5,030 bases of DNA from Bacillota bacterium (lineage in GTDB: Bacteria; Bacillota_A; Clostridia; Lachnospirales; Lachnospiraceae): the NCBI GenBank assembly GCA_023443925.1, contig JAEZSL010000113.1:1-5030 (forward strand), given 5' to 3'. The notes below the pieces were generated by a model that saw only the letters and a list, made by a program, of their open reading frames with translations, ran no database searches and was not told the origin of the DNA. Shown piece by piece: positions 1-4,527 of this stretch (its first letter is position 1; the number at the start of each line of letters is the position of its first letter). Position numbers and translations under genes: made by a program.

Positions 1-15
1 TAATGAGTTGCTCAT
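1..15 (-). CDS. N-terminal five codons of an unidentified leftward gene (partial)
   Basis: The reverse strand reads ATG AGC AAC TCA TTA (M-S-N-S-L) and then leaves the window. A perfect AGGAGG Shine-Dalgarno (plus-strand CCTCCT at 25-30) lies 9 nt before the ATG, which is why I call a start here despite the tiny visible part. Nothing can be said about the product. The start codon falls inside an inverted repeat (12-22/52-62), so translation may be controlled by RNA structure. No convincing sigma-A promoter could be picked out in the AT-rich DNA upstream. Confidence 0.6.
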
Positions 16-62
16 GGTAAAAATCCTCCTACGCGTAAAGTTTTTCTTACATTTTACCATGA
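12..62 (-). promoter_or_regulatory. Leader inverted repeat enclosing the Shine-Dalgarno and start codon
   Basis: TCATGGTAAAA at 12-22 is the exact reverse complement of TTTTACCATGA at 52-62 (11 bp, 29-nt spacer). In the leftward transcript the 3' arm contains the AUG start codon of the partial gene and the AGGAGG lies in the loop. A smaller nested hairpin (GTAAG-AAAAA-CTTTAC, one bulge) lies within the loop. It could be an RNA switch controlling translation initiation, or a pair of DNA half-sites about 40 bp apart for a repressor. The pairing is directly visible; either function is inference. Confidence 0.5.
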
Positions 63-285
63 ATTCAACACTCGTTCCCTAAATAGTTAGTCTCTTAGTG
101 CGAAAAATATTTACTCCTCAGAGCTGATTATTTTGTATTAGCATTAAGAATTTAATCTGTTTATTGTTCATATCACTGCTGTTTTTATAGGGATTTGGAC
201 AATACCCTTTTATCCGTTTTATTTAGTTTATTATAATTAACATACGGTCAGCCCATATATTTTCATAGGACTGCGGTAAAATTCA
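63..285. other. AT-rich intergenic region, no gene seen
   Basis: This is about 220 bp of AT-rich DNA between the partial left-edge gene and the MORN-gene terminator. Both strands contain only ORFs of a few codons. A GAGGAG-like sequence on the reverse strand near 115-119 is not followed by an ATG, GTG or TTG at usable spacing. The promoter of the left-edge gene presumably lies here, but I could not find a convincing -35/-10 pair. Confidence 0.5.
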
Positions 286-320
286 TATAAAAAGCGCAAC
301 AGCAAAATTGCTGTTACGCT
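286..320 (-). terminator. Rho-independent terminator of the hydrolase-MORN operon
   Basis: On the reverse strand AGCGTAACAGCA pairs with TGCTGTTGCGCT around the loop ATTT. This gives a 12-bp stem with one G-U wobble, and it is followed directly by TTTTTAT. It starts 12 bp after the MORN-protein stop codon, so it ends leftward transcription of that operon. The plus-strand orientation has an A-C mismatch and no T-tract after the stem. Confidence 0.92.
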
Positions 321-332
321 CCACAGGTTAAA

Positions 333-617
333 CTATCCTTTATTACCTCTCTGGGTTGACTTATACATTGCTCCTTTGTTATCATACGTAATCCACTCAC
401 CAATGGGTTCTCCCTTTTCAAAATACCCGGAACGCTTGATGGTACCATCCGGCCGGTACCATTCCCAATAACCTTCCGGCTGGCCGTCTTCCATCTTGCC
501 TTTTGACCAAGGGGTGGTCCCGTTGGCATGGTATTTAATTGTATAGCCATCAATCACATCCATCTTCTTTTCTTTTACGCCATTTGGATGAATCAGGTCA
601 CATTTCTCATTGCCCAC
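333..617 (-). CDS. Small MORN-repeat protein (YwqK-like)
   Basis: This encodes a 94-residue cytoplasmic protein with no signal peptide or membrane segment. From about residue 24 on it consists of MORN-type repeats with the pattern Y-x3-G-x5-G-x3-G-x-W-x-W-Y-x2-x-G; clear units are near G33-G49, G49-Y54-G58 and G64-G73-W75-Y78-G82. Proteins of this type are often annotated as YwqK-family antitoxins, but the repeats only predict a beta-hairpin scaffold and no specific activity can be read from them. The start is GTG at 615-617: AAGGAG (628-633 on the plus strand) lies 10 nt upstream and overlaps the stop codon of the hydrolase gene. Only 14 nt separate the two genes, so they are very probably cotranscribed and translationally coupled. 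A terminator follows. The Y-W-E-W-Y-R-P stretch (residues 50-56) is encoded by DNA repeated exactly upstream of the HxlR gene. Confidence 0.85.
   Translation of the reverse strand: MGNEKCDLIHPNGVKEKKMDVIDGYTIKYHANGTTPWSKGKMEDGQPEGYWEWYRPDGTIKRSGYFEKGEPIGEWITYDNKGAMYKSTQRGNKG
449..471. repeat. 23-bp exact direct repeat, copy 1 (inside the MORN gene)
   Basis: The 23 bases from CCGGCCGG through TACC to CCCAATAA are identical to 1723-1745, in the same orientation. The flanking bases differ at once on both sides. Read on the minus strand, this copy encodes residues Y50 to P56 of the MORN protein plus flanking bases. It begins with the palindrome CCGGCCGG and contains a GGTACC. Confidence 0.95.
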
Positions 618-631
618 AGCTAATATTCTCC

Positions 632-1237
632 TTATCTGTAAAGCTTCTTTTTGTCCGCATAATCACTCAAAAAAACTCCAACATTTAATTCTCTTTCTCT
701 AATCCACTCTTTGGCATTCTGCACCTTAGCAAACCTCCCATTGAGTGCTGCCAGATAGGCACACTGAACCTGTTCTGCTGAAACTGTAATTTCTCCCCAC
801 TTTAGTTCTCTTGTTGCACATGCATCCTCAATTAAGGTTACAGAAAACCCATGATTTCCGGCAGATCTGACCGTCGTATCTATACACATATGAGTCATCA
901 TGCCGCATATCACTAAAGTATCAACCTGTTTTTTATTCAATTCTTCTTTCAGGTTCGTACCAATAAAACTGTCCGGTTTATGCTTGATGATAATATCTTC
1001 CCCCGGTAAAGGAGATACCTCTTTGTAGAACTCAGAACCCTCCGTATCAGGTACAAAAAAAGCAGCATCCGGCTTTAAATTAATATGCCGGACATGGTAT
1101 ATCGGTAGTTGCTTTTCACGAAAGAAATCCAGGATCTTATGTGCCTGTTCGGCTGCCTGCTCTGCATTAACTAATTCATACTTTCCGCCTTTAAAATAAT
1201 CATTTTGTATATCGATCAAAATCAAACCGGATTTCAT
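632..1237 (-). CDS. Isochorismatase-family cysteine hydrolase
   Basis: This encodes a 201-residue soluble enzyme of the isochorismatase-like hydrolase superfamily (Rossmann-like, as in nicotinamidase, YcaC and YwoC). The catalytic triad is visible: D9 in L-I-D-I-Q-N-D-Y-F, K85 in I-I-I-K-H-K-P-D-S-F, and nucleophile C117 in C-G-M-M-T-H-M-C-I-D-T-T, preceded by the usual cis-peptide region. The length is normal for the family. Members hydrolyse amides or vinyl ethers through a Cys thioester or related intermediate; the substrate cannot be read from sequence and I do not assign nicotinamidase or isochorismatase activity. The ATG is preceded by GAGGTG at 5-nt spacing. The gene has its own promoter with two palindromes, and the next gene upstream in the same direction is an HxlR regulator. 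The MORN gene follows 14 nt downstream in the same operon. The 18 or so residues after the Ile-Arg-Glu near 181 form a short extra C-terminal tail. Confidence 0.93.
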   Translation of the reverse strand: MKSGLILIDIQNDYFKGGKYELVNAEQAAEQAHKILDFFREKQLPIYHVRHINLKPDAAFFVPDTEGSEFYKEVSPLPGEDIIIKHKPDSFIGTNLKEELNKKQVDTLVICGMMTHMCIDTTVRSAGNHGFSVTLIEDACATRELKWGEITVSAEQVQCAYLAALNGRFAKVQNAKEWIRERELNVGVFLSDYADKKKLYR

Positions 1238-1271
1238 TGTAACACCTCATCTCATAATTTTTATTACTTCC

Positions 1272-1284
1272 GTTACAGTGTAAC
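1272..1284. promoter_or_regulatory. Second palindrome over the hydrolase -10 box
   Basis: GTTAC-AGT-GTAAC is a perfect inverted repeat with 5-bp arms and a 3-bp centre. It covers the -10 box (1277-1282) of the hydrolase promoter. It shares the TTAC/GTAA core with the larger repeat at 1295-1319; the two centres are about 29 bp apart, close to three helical turns. It could be a secondary site for the same regulator. It is short enough that chance cannot be excluded. Confidence 0.4.
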
Positions 1285-1305
1285 CCGGATAAGAAAATAA
1301 GTAAA
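1277..1305 (-). promoter_or_regulatory. Probable sigma-A promoter of the hydrolase-MORN operon
   Basis: On the reverse strand, TTTACT (-35; plus 1300-1305) and TACACT (-10; plus 1277-1282) are separated by exactly 17 bp. Each matches the consensus at 4 of 6 positions. This predicts a start near 1270 and a leader of roughly 30 nt before the ATG, with room for the Shine-Dalgarno. Both boxes overlap palindromes, as expected for a repressible promoter. Confidence 0.55.
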
Positions 1306-1319
1306 TTACTTACTTATTT
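1295..1319. promoter_or_regulatory. Perfect 10-bp-arm inverted repeat, likely HxlR operator
   Basis: AAATAAGTAA (1295-1304) and TTACTTATTT (1310-1319) are exact reverse complements around a 5-bp spacer. Because GTAA is iterated, a second register exists: TAAGTAA-A-TTACTTA at 1298-1312. The repeat overlaps the -35 box of the hydrolase promoter and lies 30 bp downstream of the HxlR stop codon. DUF24/HxlR proteins bind as dimers to AT-rich inverted repeats at promoters of nearby redox or hydrolase genes, so this is the best operator candidate in the window. It lacks the GC-rich stem and T-tract of a terminator. Confidence 0.65.
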
Positions 1320-1348
1320 GTAGGTATCCTTTCAGACCGAGGAAAGAC

Positions 1349-1693
1349 TTATATATCAATCTCCTCTTCCGTTCCCTGTTCCGTCAGATATGCTATGCCG
1401 ATATTCTGCATAATGAGAACAGCTTCCAATAACTGGCTTCCCCTGTCTGTCAAAAAATACTCCACATGAAGAGGGTAGCCCTCATAACTTTTCTTCTGTA
1501 TAAGTCCAAACTCCTGCAGCTCTTTTAATTGCTGAAGCAGCATTTTTTCTGAAATTCCTTTAATTCCATGCTTTAAGTCTGAAAAGGTCTGCGACCCGTT
1601 TCGAAGCTTGAAAACCAATATGGTTTTCCATTTTCCGCGGATAAGATCATGTACAATTTCCAGCGGACATGTGTAATCATTACGAATTTTCAT
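1349..1693 (-). CDS. HxlR/DUF24-family winged-helix transcriptional regulator
   Basis: This encodes a 114-residue regulator of the MarR-like DUF24 family (HxlR, YodB, CatR, HypR). Family hallmarks are the N-terminal C-P-L-E with Cys9, the G-K-W-K motif at 20-23, the recognition-helix region F-S-D-L-K to L-I-Q-K (about 37-67), and the wing Y-E-G-Y-P-L-H-V-E-Y-F-L-T-D-R-G ending near residue 85. Cys9 is the only cysteine and aligns with the redox-sensing cysteine of YodB-type members, so electrophile or quinone sensing by intermolecular disulfide or thiol modification is possible (inference). I chose the ATG at 1691-1693, preceded by GGGGGT. A TTG at 1705 in the same frame has no good ribosome binding site. 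The probable target is the downstream hydrolase promoter 45-75 bp away. The 23-bp MORN-derived repeat lies just upstream in the same reading frame. No clear separate promoter was found, so readthrough from tetR is possible. Confidence 0.92.
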   Translation of the reverse strand: MKIRNDYTCPLEIVHDLIRGKWKTILVFKLRNGSQTFSDLKHGIKGISEKMLLQQLKELQEFGLIQKKSYEGYPLHVEYFLTDRGSQLLEAVLIMQNIGIAYLTEQGTEEEIDI

Positions 1694-1722
1694 TTTTACC
1701 CCCAATTCTTTATACTTAGAAA

Positions 1723-1745
1723 CCGGCCGGTACCATTCCCAATAA
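1723..1745. repeat. 23-bp exact direct repeat, copy 2 (between tetR and hxlR)
   Basis: These bases are identical to 449-471. Read on the minus strand in the frame of the HxlR gene, they give Y-W-E-W-Y-R-P and continue without a stop into the HxlR coding sequence, as V-S-K-Y-K-E-L-G-V-K-M. No further homology to the MORN gene is visible on either side. It is probably a relic of a second MORN-gene copy or a short templated insertion. The block also creates the 10-bp palindrome ACCGGCCGGT at 1722-1731. Confidence 0.95.
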
Positions 1746-1750
1746 GATCT

Positions 1751-1775
1751 TAAAACAGTTCAAAGTCATGTTTTA
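1751..1775 (-). other. AT-rich inverted repeat at the tetR stop codon
   Basis: TAAAACA (1751-1757) and TGTTTTA (1769-1775) form a 7-bp-arm inverted repeat with an 11-nt loop. One arm includes the TAA stop of the TetR gene. The arms are AT-rich and no clean T-tract follows, so this is at best a weak terminator. It could also be an operator in front of hxlR. Confidence 0.3.
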
Positions 1776-2324
1776 CTTTATATGTGCTGCCATATTAAAG
1801 ATTATTTCGGCCATTTCATTTACCGGTTTGGTCAATCCGGTTTTGAGCCAGTGCTGTATCAGTCCTACACTTCCATTGAGTACAAATATAAAATAAAACT
1901 CCTTTGTCGATGAAGGTGGTGTCAATGCCATTAATTCACATTTGTCATATATCATCATAAAAAGATCTTTTTGGAAAGAAACATCACCTCGTTCAGTAAG
2001 TAAAATTTGAATCTGCTTGTTATTGTCCGCAATGTATTGCATAAGCTCCTGAAGAATCTGTATGATATTGCTCTTACCGGTTGGCCCGTGAATACTACTA
2101 ACAGCTCTGCTTACCGATAATAGAACCTCAGCTTCAATTTTACGAAGAAGGTCGTTCGGGTCAGTATAATGTGCATAAAAAGTTGTCCTGTTTATATCTG
2201 CTTTTACGCAAAGCTCTTTAACGGTTATTTGGGTAATGGTTTTTTGCTCCATTAGTTCCATAAGCGCGTCTCGTAATACCATACGTGTATATTGAGTTTT
2301 CCGGTTCTGCTTTAATTCTTTCAT
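1773..2324 (-). CDS. TetR/AcrR-family transcriptional regulator
   Basis: This encodes a 183-residue one-component repressor. The N-terminal TetR domain (about residues 10-55) has the canonical helix-turn-helix I-T-V-K-E-L-C-V-K-A-D-I-N-R-T-T-F-Y-A-H-Y at about 33-53. The remainder is a helical ligand/dimer domain whose shape (F-Y-F-I-F-V-L-N-G-S-V-G-L-I-Q-H-W-L near 140-160) suggests the DhaS-like TetR_C_8 type. The ligand is unknown. The start is the ATG at 2322-2324: AGGAGG lies 6 nt upstream, whereas the in-frame TTG at 2330 directly abuts that Shine-Dalgarno and cannot be used with it. The gene is divergent from the EFR1-type flavodoxin-ferredoxin gene across 192 bp, which makes that gene and tetR itself its likely targets. 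HxlR follows 79 bp downstream in the same direction. Confidence 0.93.
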   Translation of the reverse strand: MKELKQNRKTQYTRMVLRDALMELMEQKTITQITVKELCVKADINRTTFYAHYTDPNDLLRKIEAEVLLSVSRAVSSIHGPTGKSNIIQILQELMQYIADNNKQIQILLTERGDVSFQKDLFMMIYDKCELMALTPPSSTKEFYFIFVLNGSVGLIQHWLKTGLTKPVNEMAEIIFNMAAHIK

Positions 2325-2363
2325 AAACAACCTCCTCGTATCCCCATCAGATTAATAATATTG

Positions 2364-2380
2364 TATGTAAAACAGACATA
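2364..2380. promoter_or_regulatory. Candidate TetR operator in the divergent region
   Basis: TATGT-AAAACAG-ACATA is an imperfectly symmetric 17-bp element with perfect 5-bp arms, 40-56 bp upstream of the TetR start codon. TetR-family repressors commonly bind such palindromes next to their own divergent promoters. The arms are short and AT-rich, so the assignment is tentative. Confidence 0.3.
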
Positions 2381-2426
2381 TTAAAGTTATTTGTTGTTAA
2401 CACCACAGATTCAAAGCATCTGCAGG

Positions 2427-2455
2427 TTGCAAAAACAACACTATGATGCTATTGT
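2427..2455 (+). promoter_or_regulatory. Possible promoter of the EFR1-type gene
   Basis: TTGCAA (2427-2432) and TATTGT (2450-2455) are separated by 17 bp, each matching 4 of 6 consensus bases. This predicts a start near 2462 and a leader of about 55 nt. The pair is flanked by AGCATC (2415-2420) and GATGCT (2445-2450), which are reverse complements. AT-rich DNA makes alternatives possible. Confidence 0.35.
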
Positions 2456-2516
2456 AATTTTATTATTTCAAATTGTCAAGGAAGTAATGCCTATTTTGAA
2501 AGGAGTGTAGTATTTT

Positions 2517-3275
2517 ATGGTTTTATATTTTTCTGCCACAGGCAACAGCAGGTATGTTGCAGAGCGGATTGCTCGGGAAACAAAAGATGAAATCGTTTCA
2601 TTAAACCTGTTAATCAAACAGAATAAGCAAGATGATCTTATTTCAGAAGGAAAACCATTTGTATTTGTTTGTCCCACCTATGCCTGGAGGTTGCCACGGG
2701 TAGTGGAGGATTATATAAAAAAGACCAACTTTAAAGGAAGCCGCAAGGCATATTTTATATTGACTTACGGTGGGGAAACCGCAAGCGCAAGTAATCATGT
2801 GAAAAAACTTTGCCAATACAAAGAATGGGATTTACAAGGCTATGCACAAATCAGGATGCCGGATAATTACCTGCTCATGTTTCCTGGTGTTGATCAGGCT
2901 GCGGCAAAAGAAATAAATAGAAAAGCAGAGCCTATAATCAATCAGATTTTAGTGGATATTCATGCTGGGAATCCTATTTCTTCTATAGATGAAAACGGTA
3001 TAAGGAATCAATTAAAAAGCGGCTTAATAAACGGGATATTTTATAGATTTTTGGTAAATGCCGGAGGGTTTCATATTAATGAAACAAAATGCATTAGCTG
3101 TGGTAAGTGTGCAGAACTTTGTCCGCTGAACAACATTATCTTAACCGATGGTAAGCCCCAATGGGGAAATCAATGTACACAATGCTTGGCTTGTCTTCAC
3201 AGATGTCCAACAGAAGCCATTGAATACAAAAAAAAGACGCAAGGCAAGCCAAGGTATTTTTTTGACGTCAAATAG
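2517..3275 (+). CDS. EFR1-type flavodoxin/2x[4Fe-4S] ferredoxin electron-transfer protein
   Basis: This encodes a 252-residue cytoplasmic protein with two modules. The N-terminal flavodoxin-like domain begins with the FMN-phosphate loop F-S-A-T-G-N-S (5-11), then V-C-P-T-Y-A-W-R-L-P (51-60) and T-Y-G-G-E-T (83-88), which surround the isoalloxazine in flavodoxins. The C-terminal bacterial ferredoxin domain has two complete [4Fe-4S] motifs: C192-x2-C195-x2-C198-x3-C202-P and C220-x2-C223-x2-C226-x3-C230-P. Fused proteins of this kind, annotated as EFR1 family, are common in anaerobic clostridia and are assumed to shuttle low-potential electrons; the partner is not known. The start ATG follows AAAGGAG at a rather long 11-nt spacing, and a stop codon (TAG) lies just upstream, so the start is well constrained. 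It is divergent from a TetR gene, the probable regulator, and convergent with a CbrA-like flavoprotein gene. Confidence 0.93.
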   Translation: MVLYFSATGNSRYVAERIARETKDEIVSLNLLIKQNKQDDLISEGKPFVFVCPTYAWRLPRVVEDYIKKTNFKGSRKAYFILTYGGETASASNHVKKLCQYKEWDLQGYAQIRMPDNYLLMFPGVDQAAAKEINRKAEPIINQILVDIHAGNPISSIDENGIRNQLKSGLINGIFYRFLVNAGGFHINETKCISCGKCAELCPLNNIILTDGKPQWGNQCTQCLACLHRCPTEAIEYKKKTQGKPRYFFDVK

Positions 3276-3283
3276 ATTAAGAT

Positions 3284-3326
3284 ATAGAACCGGCAAACAC
3301 GGGTGAATCCCTGTTGCCGGCTCTAT
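3284..3326 (-). terminator. Hairpin between the convergent genes (weakly bidirectional)
   Basis: ATAGAACCGGCAA at 3284-3296 pairs with TTGCCGGCTCTAT at 3314-3326. The stem continues imperfectly to GGG/CCC around the loop TGAAT. It is better paired as minus-strand RNA, where a G-U wobble replaces an A-C mismatch. It starts 8 bp after the EFR1-type stop codon but has no T-tract in the rightward direction; in the leftward direction the following bases are TTCTATATCTT. It probably stops transcription from either side with help from its neighbour at 3336-3355. Confidence 0.55.
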
Positions 3327-3330
3327 CGTA

Positions 3331-3355
3331 ACAAAGGCCGCACATTCTTGCGGCC
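3331..3355 (-). terminator. Rho-independent terminator of the cbrA-like gene
   Basis: GGCCGCA (3336-3342) and TGCGGCC (3349-3355) form a perfect 7-bp GC-rich stem with a 6-nt loop. On the minus strand it is followed by TTTGTT, a short broken T-run. It begins 10 bp after the stop codon of the CbrA-like gene, so it is best read as that gene's terminator. Confidence 0.75.
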
Positions 3356-3365
3356 ATGGATCAAT

Positions 3366-4442
3366 TCACAAATCATTGTTCTCTATACCAATACTTAAAA
3401 CTCCCGTTTTCATTACTGCTTTTCTTAAATATTGGTTGTACATAACAGGTGATTTTAAATTTTTTATTGCAATATTACATTCCAGAGCCTTAATATTTGT
3501 CAGATACCTGCGATGGAATCCTTCCTGCCCGTTATCAAGGGCCTTGGCTAATGCCACAGCACTCCGAAAGGCATAACTTAACCCCTCTGCTGAACTTGGA
3601 CTTATCAATCCCGCTGCTTCACCTACTAATGCAACCTGGCTGTTACCTGTACAAATCTGGCAGCTCTTAGTTGGTCTTAATATATATGAGCCTTCTCTCC
3701 TAACTAAATTGTCAAACTCGAAACCATACCTCAATAATTTTTTCTTAAGAAGTTTAAATTTTTCAGCTGCTTCCTTTCCTGGTTTAAGTGCAGATCCCAG
3801 GATTAAATATTTCTCTTTTGGTATCGTCCACGAATAAAAGTCTGTAATCTCTTTATCGAATATTGCACCATAATAATCCGCATTTTGCTTCGTTTCAAAC
3901 CATTCCTGAATCGCTATATATTCTTTTGGCTTTGGACAATCAGGAAAGCCCTGTTTTCTTATTTGAGAGAATGCGCCATCTGCTCCAACCAATATTTTAG
4001 CCTTCTCTGTAAATTCCCTTCCCTTGTGGAAGAACTTAACATTTACTATGCCGTTCGTTATGTCATAAGAATTAAATATAGAGCCATTAACAATATGAAC
4101 TTCCGGAGGAATTACTGATTCAAGCCATTCATCGAATTTTTCTCTGTCTATATTTATATAATTTCTTTGATAATACCTTTCGATGGAATTATCATTATCG
4201 ATTGTTCTGACTGCAAATAACTGCGGACTTAAAACTACCTCTTTCGGAATACCCAGGCAAAACTTTGCCAGCATCCGCTGAGCGTCAGGAGCAATTAATC
4301 CACCACAGCATTTATGGTATATAGAGTCTTTGTTAACGGCAAAGGATCTCTTTTCGAGGAGCAGTACTTTATATCTCTTTCCGATCATACGTGCTAATGT
4401 AGCTCCGGCAGGGCCTCCGCCTACAATAATCATATCATACAT
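3366..4442 (-). CDS. cbrA: CbrA-like FAD-dependent oxidoreductase (geranylgeranyl-reductase superfamily)
   Basis: This encodes a 358-residue flavoprotein. The FAD/NAD(P)-binding Rossmann motif is I-I-V-G-G-G-P-A-G-A-T-L-A (5-17), ending at E30 in L-L-L-E-K for the ribose. Next come C45-C46-G-G-L-I-A-P-D-A-Q (the C-G-G motif of the geranylgeranyl-reductase group), L-V-G-A-D-G-A-F-S-Q-I-R (151-162), and the second FAD motif V-G-E-A-A-G-L-I-S-P-S-S-A-E-G (273-287). Several stretches recall E. coli CbrA: C-G-G-L-x-A-P-D-A-Q-R, Y-Q-R-x-Y-I-N-I, the G-E-A-A-G motif with Glu instead of the usual Asp, and Y-S-W-x-I. CbrA is an FAD protein linked to envelope modification and colicin M tolerance, but its substrate is unsettled and function need not carry over to a Gram-positive. 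No membrane segment is obvious. The ATG has AGAGG 7 nt upstream. The HTH gene lies 85 bp upstream with no visible terminator between, so cotranscription is possible. Confidence 0.85.
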   Translation of the reverse strand: MYDMIIVGGGPAGATLARMIGKRYKVLLLEKRSFAVNKDSIYHKCCGGLIAPDAQRMLAKFCLGIPKEVVLSPQLFAVRTIDNDNSIERYYQRNYINIDREKFDEWLESVIPPEVHIVNGSIFNSYDITNGIVNVKFFHKGREFTEKAKILVGADGAFSQIRKQGFPDCPKPKEYIAIQEWFETKQNADYYGAIFDKEITDFYSWTIPKEKYLILGSALKPGKEAAEKFKLLKKKLLRYGFEFDNLVRREGSYILRPTKSCQICTGNSQVALVGEAAGLISPSSAEGLSYAFRSAVALAKALDNGQEGFHRRYLTNIKALECNIAIKNLKSPVMYNQYLRKAVMKTGVLSIGIENNDL

Positions 4443-4527
4443 TGAAATACCTCTATTTTAAATTAAGGAATCTATGCAATATCACATTTCATATAAATGC
4501 AAGATTTAATAATAGTCATATTAAGTT
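4443..4527. other. AT-rich gap between the HTH and cbrA-like genes
   Basis: This is 85 bp of very AT-rich DNA. No stem-loop with a T-tract was seen, and no -35/-10 pair better than background for its composition. Only the AGAGG ribosome binding site of the cbrA-like gene stands out. Readthrough from the HTH gene is the simpler reading. Confidence 0.4.

Noticed and set aside
441..460. Two GGTACC sites flanking CCGGCC within the MORN gene as a possible engineered or recombination site
   Set aside because: The region is ordinary coding sequence for R-P-D-G-T. Six-base palindromes at this spacing need no special explanation.
314..553. 79-codon leftward open frame overlapping the MORN gene
   Set aside because: It lies inside the MORN gene in another frame and runs into the terminator hairpin. 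It has no recognisable domain, whereas the overlapping frame has clear MORN repeats and a good ribosome site.
1694..1705. In-frame TTG as start of the HxlR protein
   Set aside because: No Shine-Dalgarno is correctly placed for it, while the ATG at 1691-1693 has GGGGGT upstream. Family members also begin close to the C-P-L-E motif.
2325..2330. In-frame TTG as start of the TetR protein
   Set aside because: It directly abuts the AGGAGG ribosome binding site, which is ideally spaced for the ATG at 2322-2324.
2468..2677. Leftward 69-codon open frame over the start of the EFR1-type gene
   Set aside because: It is antisense to a well-supported flavodoxin domain, and its product shows no family features.
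3376..4118. Rightward open frames of 66 and 77 codons inside the cbrA-like gene
   Set aside because: Both are antisense to a continuous coding sequence with several FAD-binding motifs, and they have no convincing ribosome sites or domains.
4254..4330. The Glu in place of Asp in the G-D-A-A-G motif of the flavoprotein as a sign of inactivation
   Set aside because: The G-E-A-A-G form, as I recall it, is also present in E. coli CbrA, and all other FAD motifs are intact, so it appears to be a subfamily feature.
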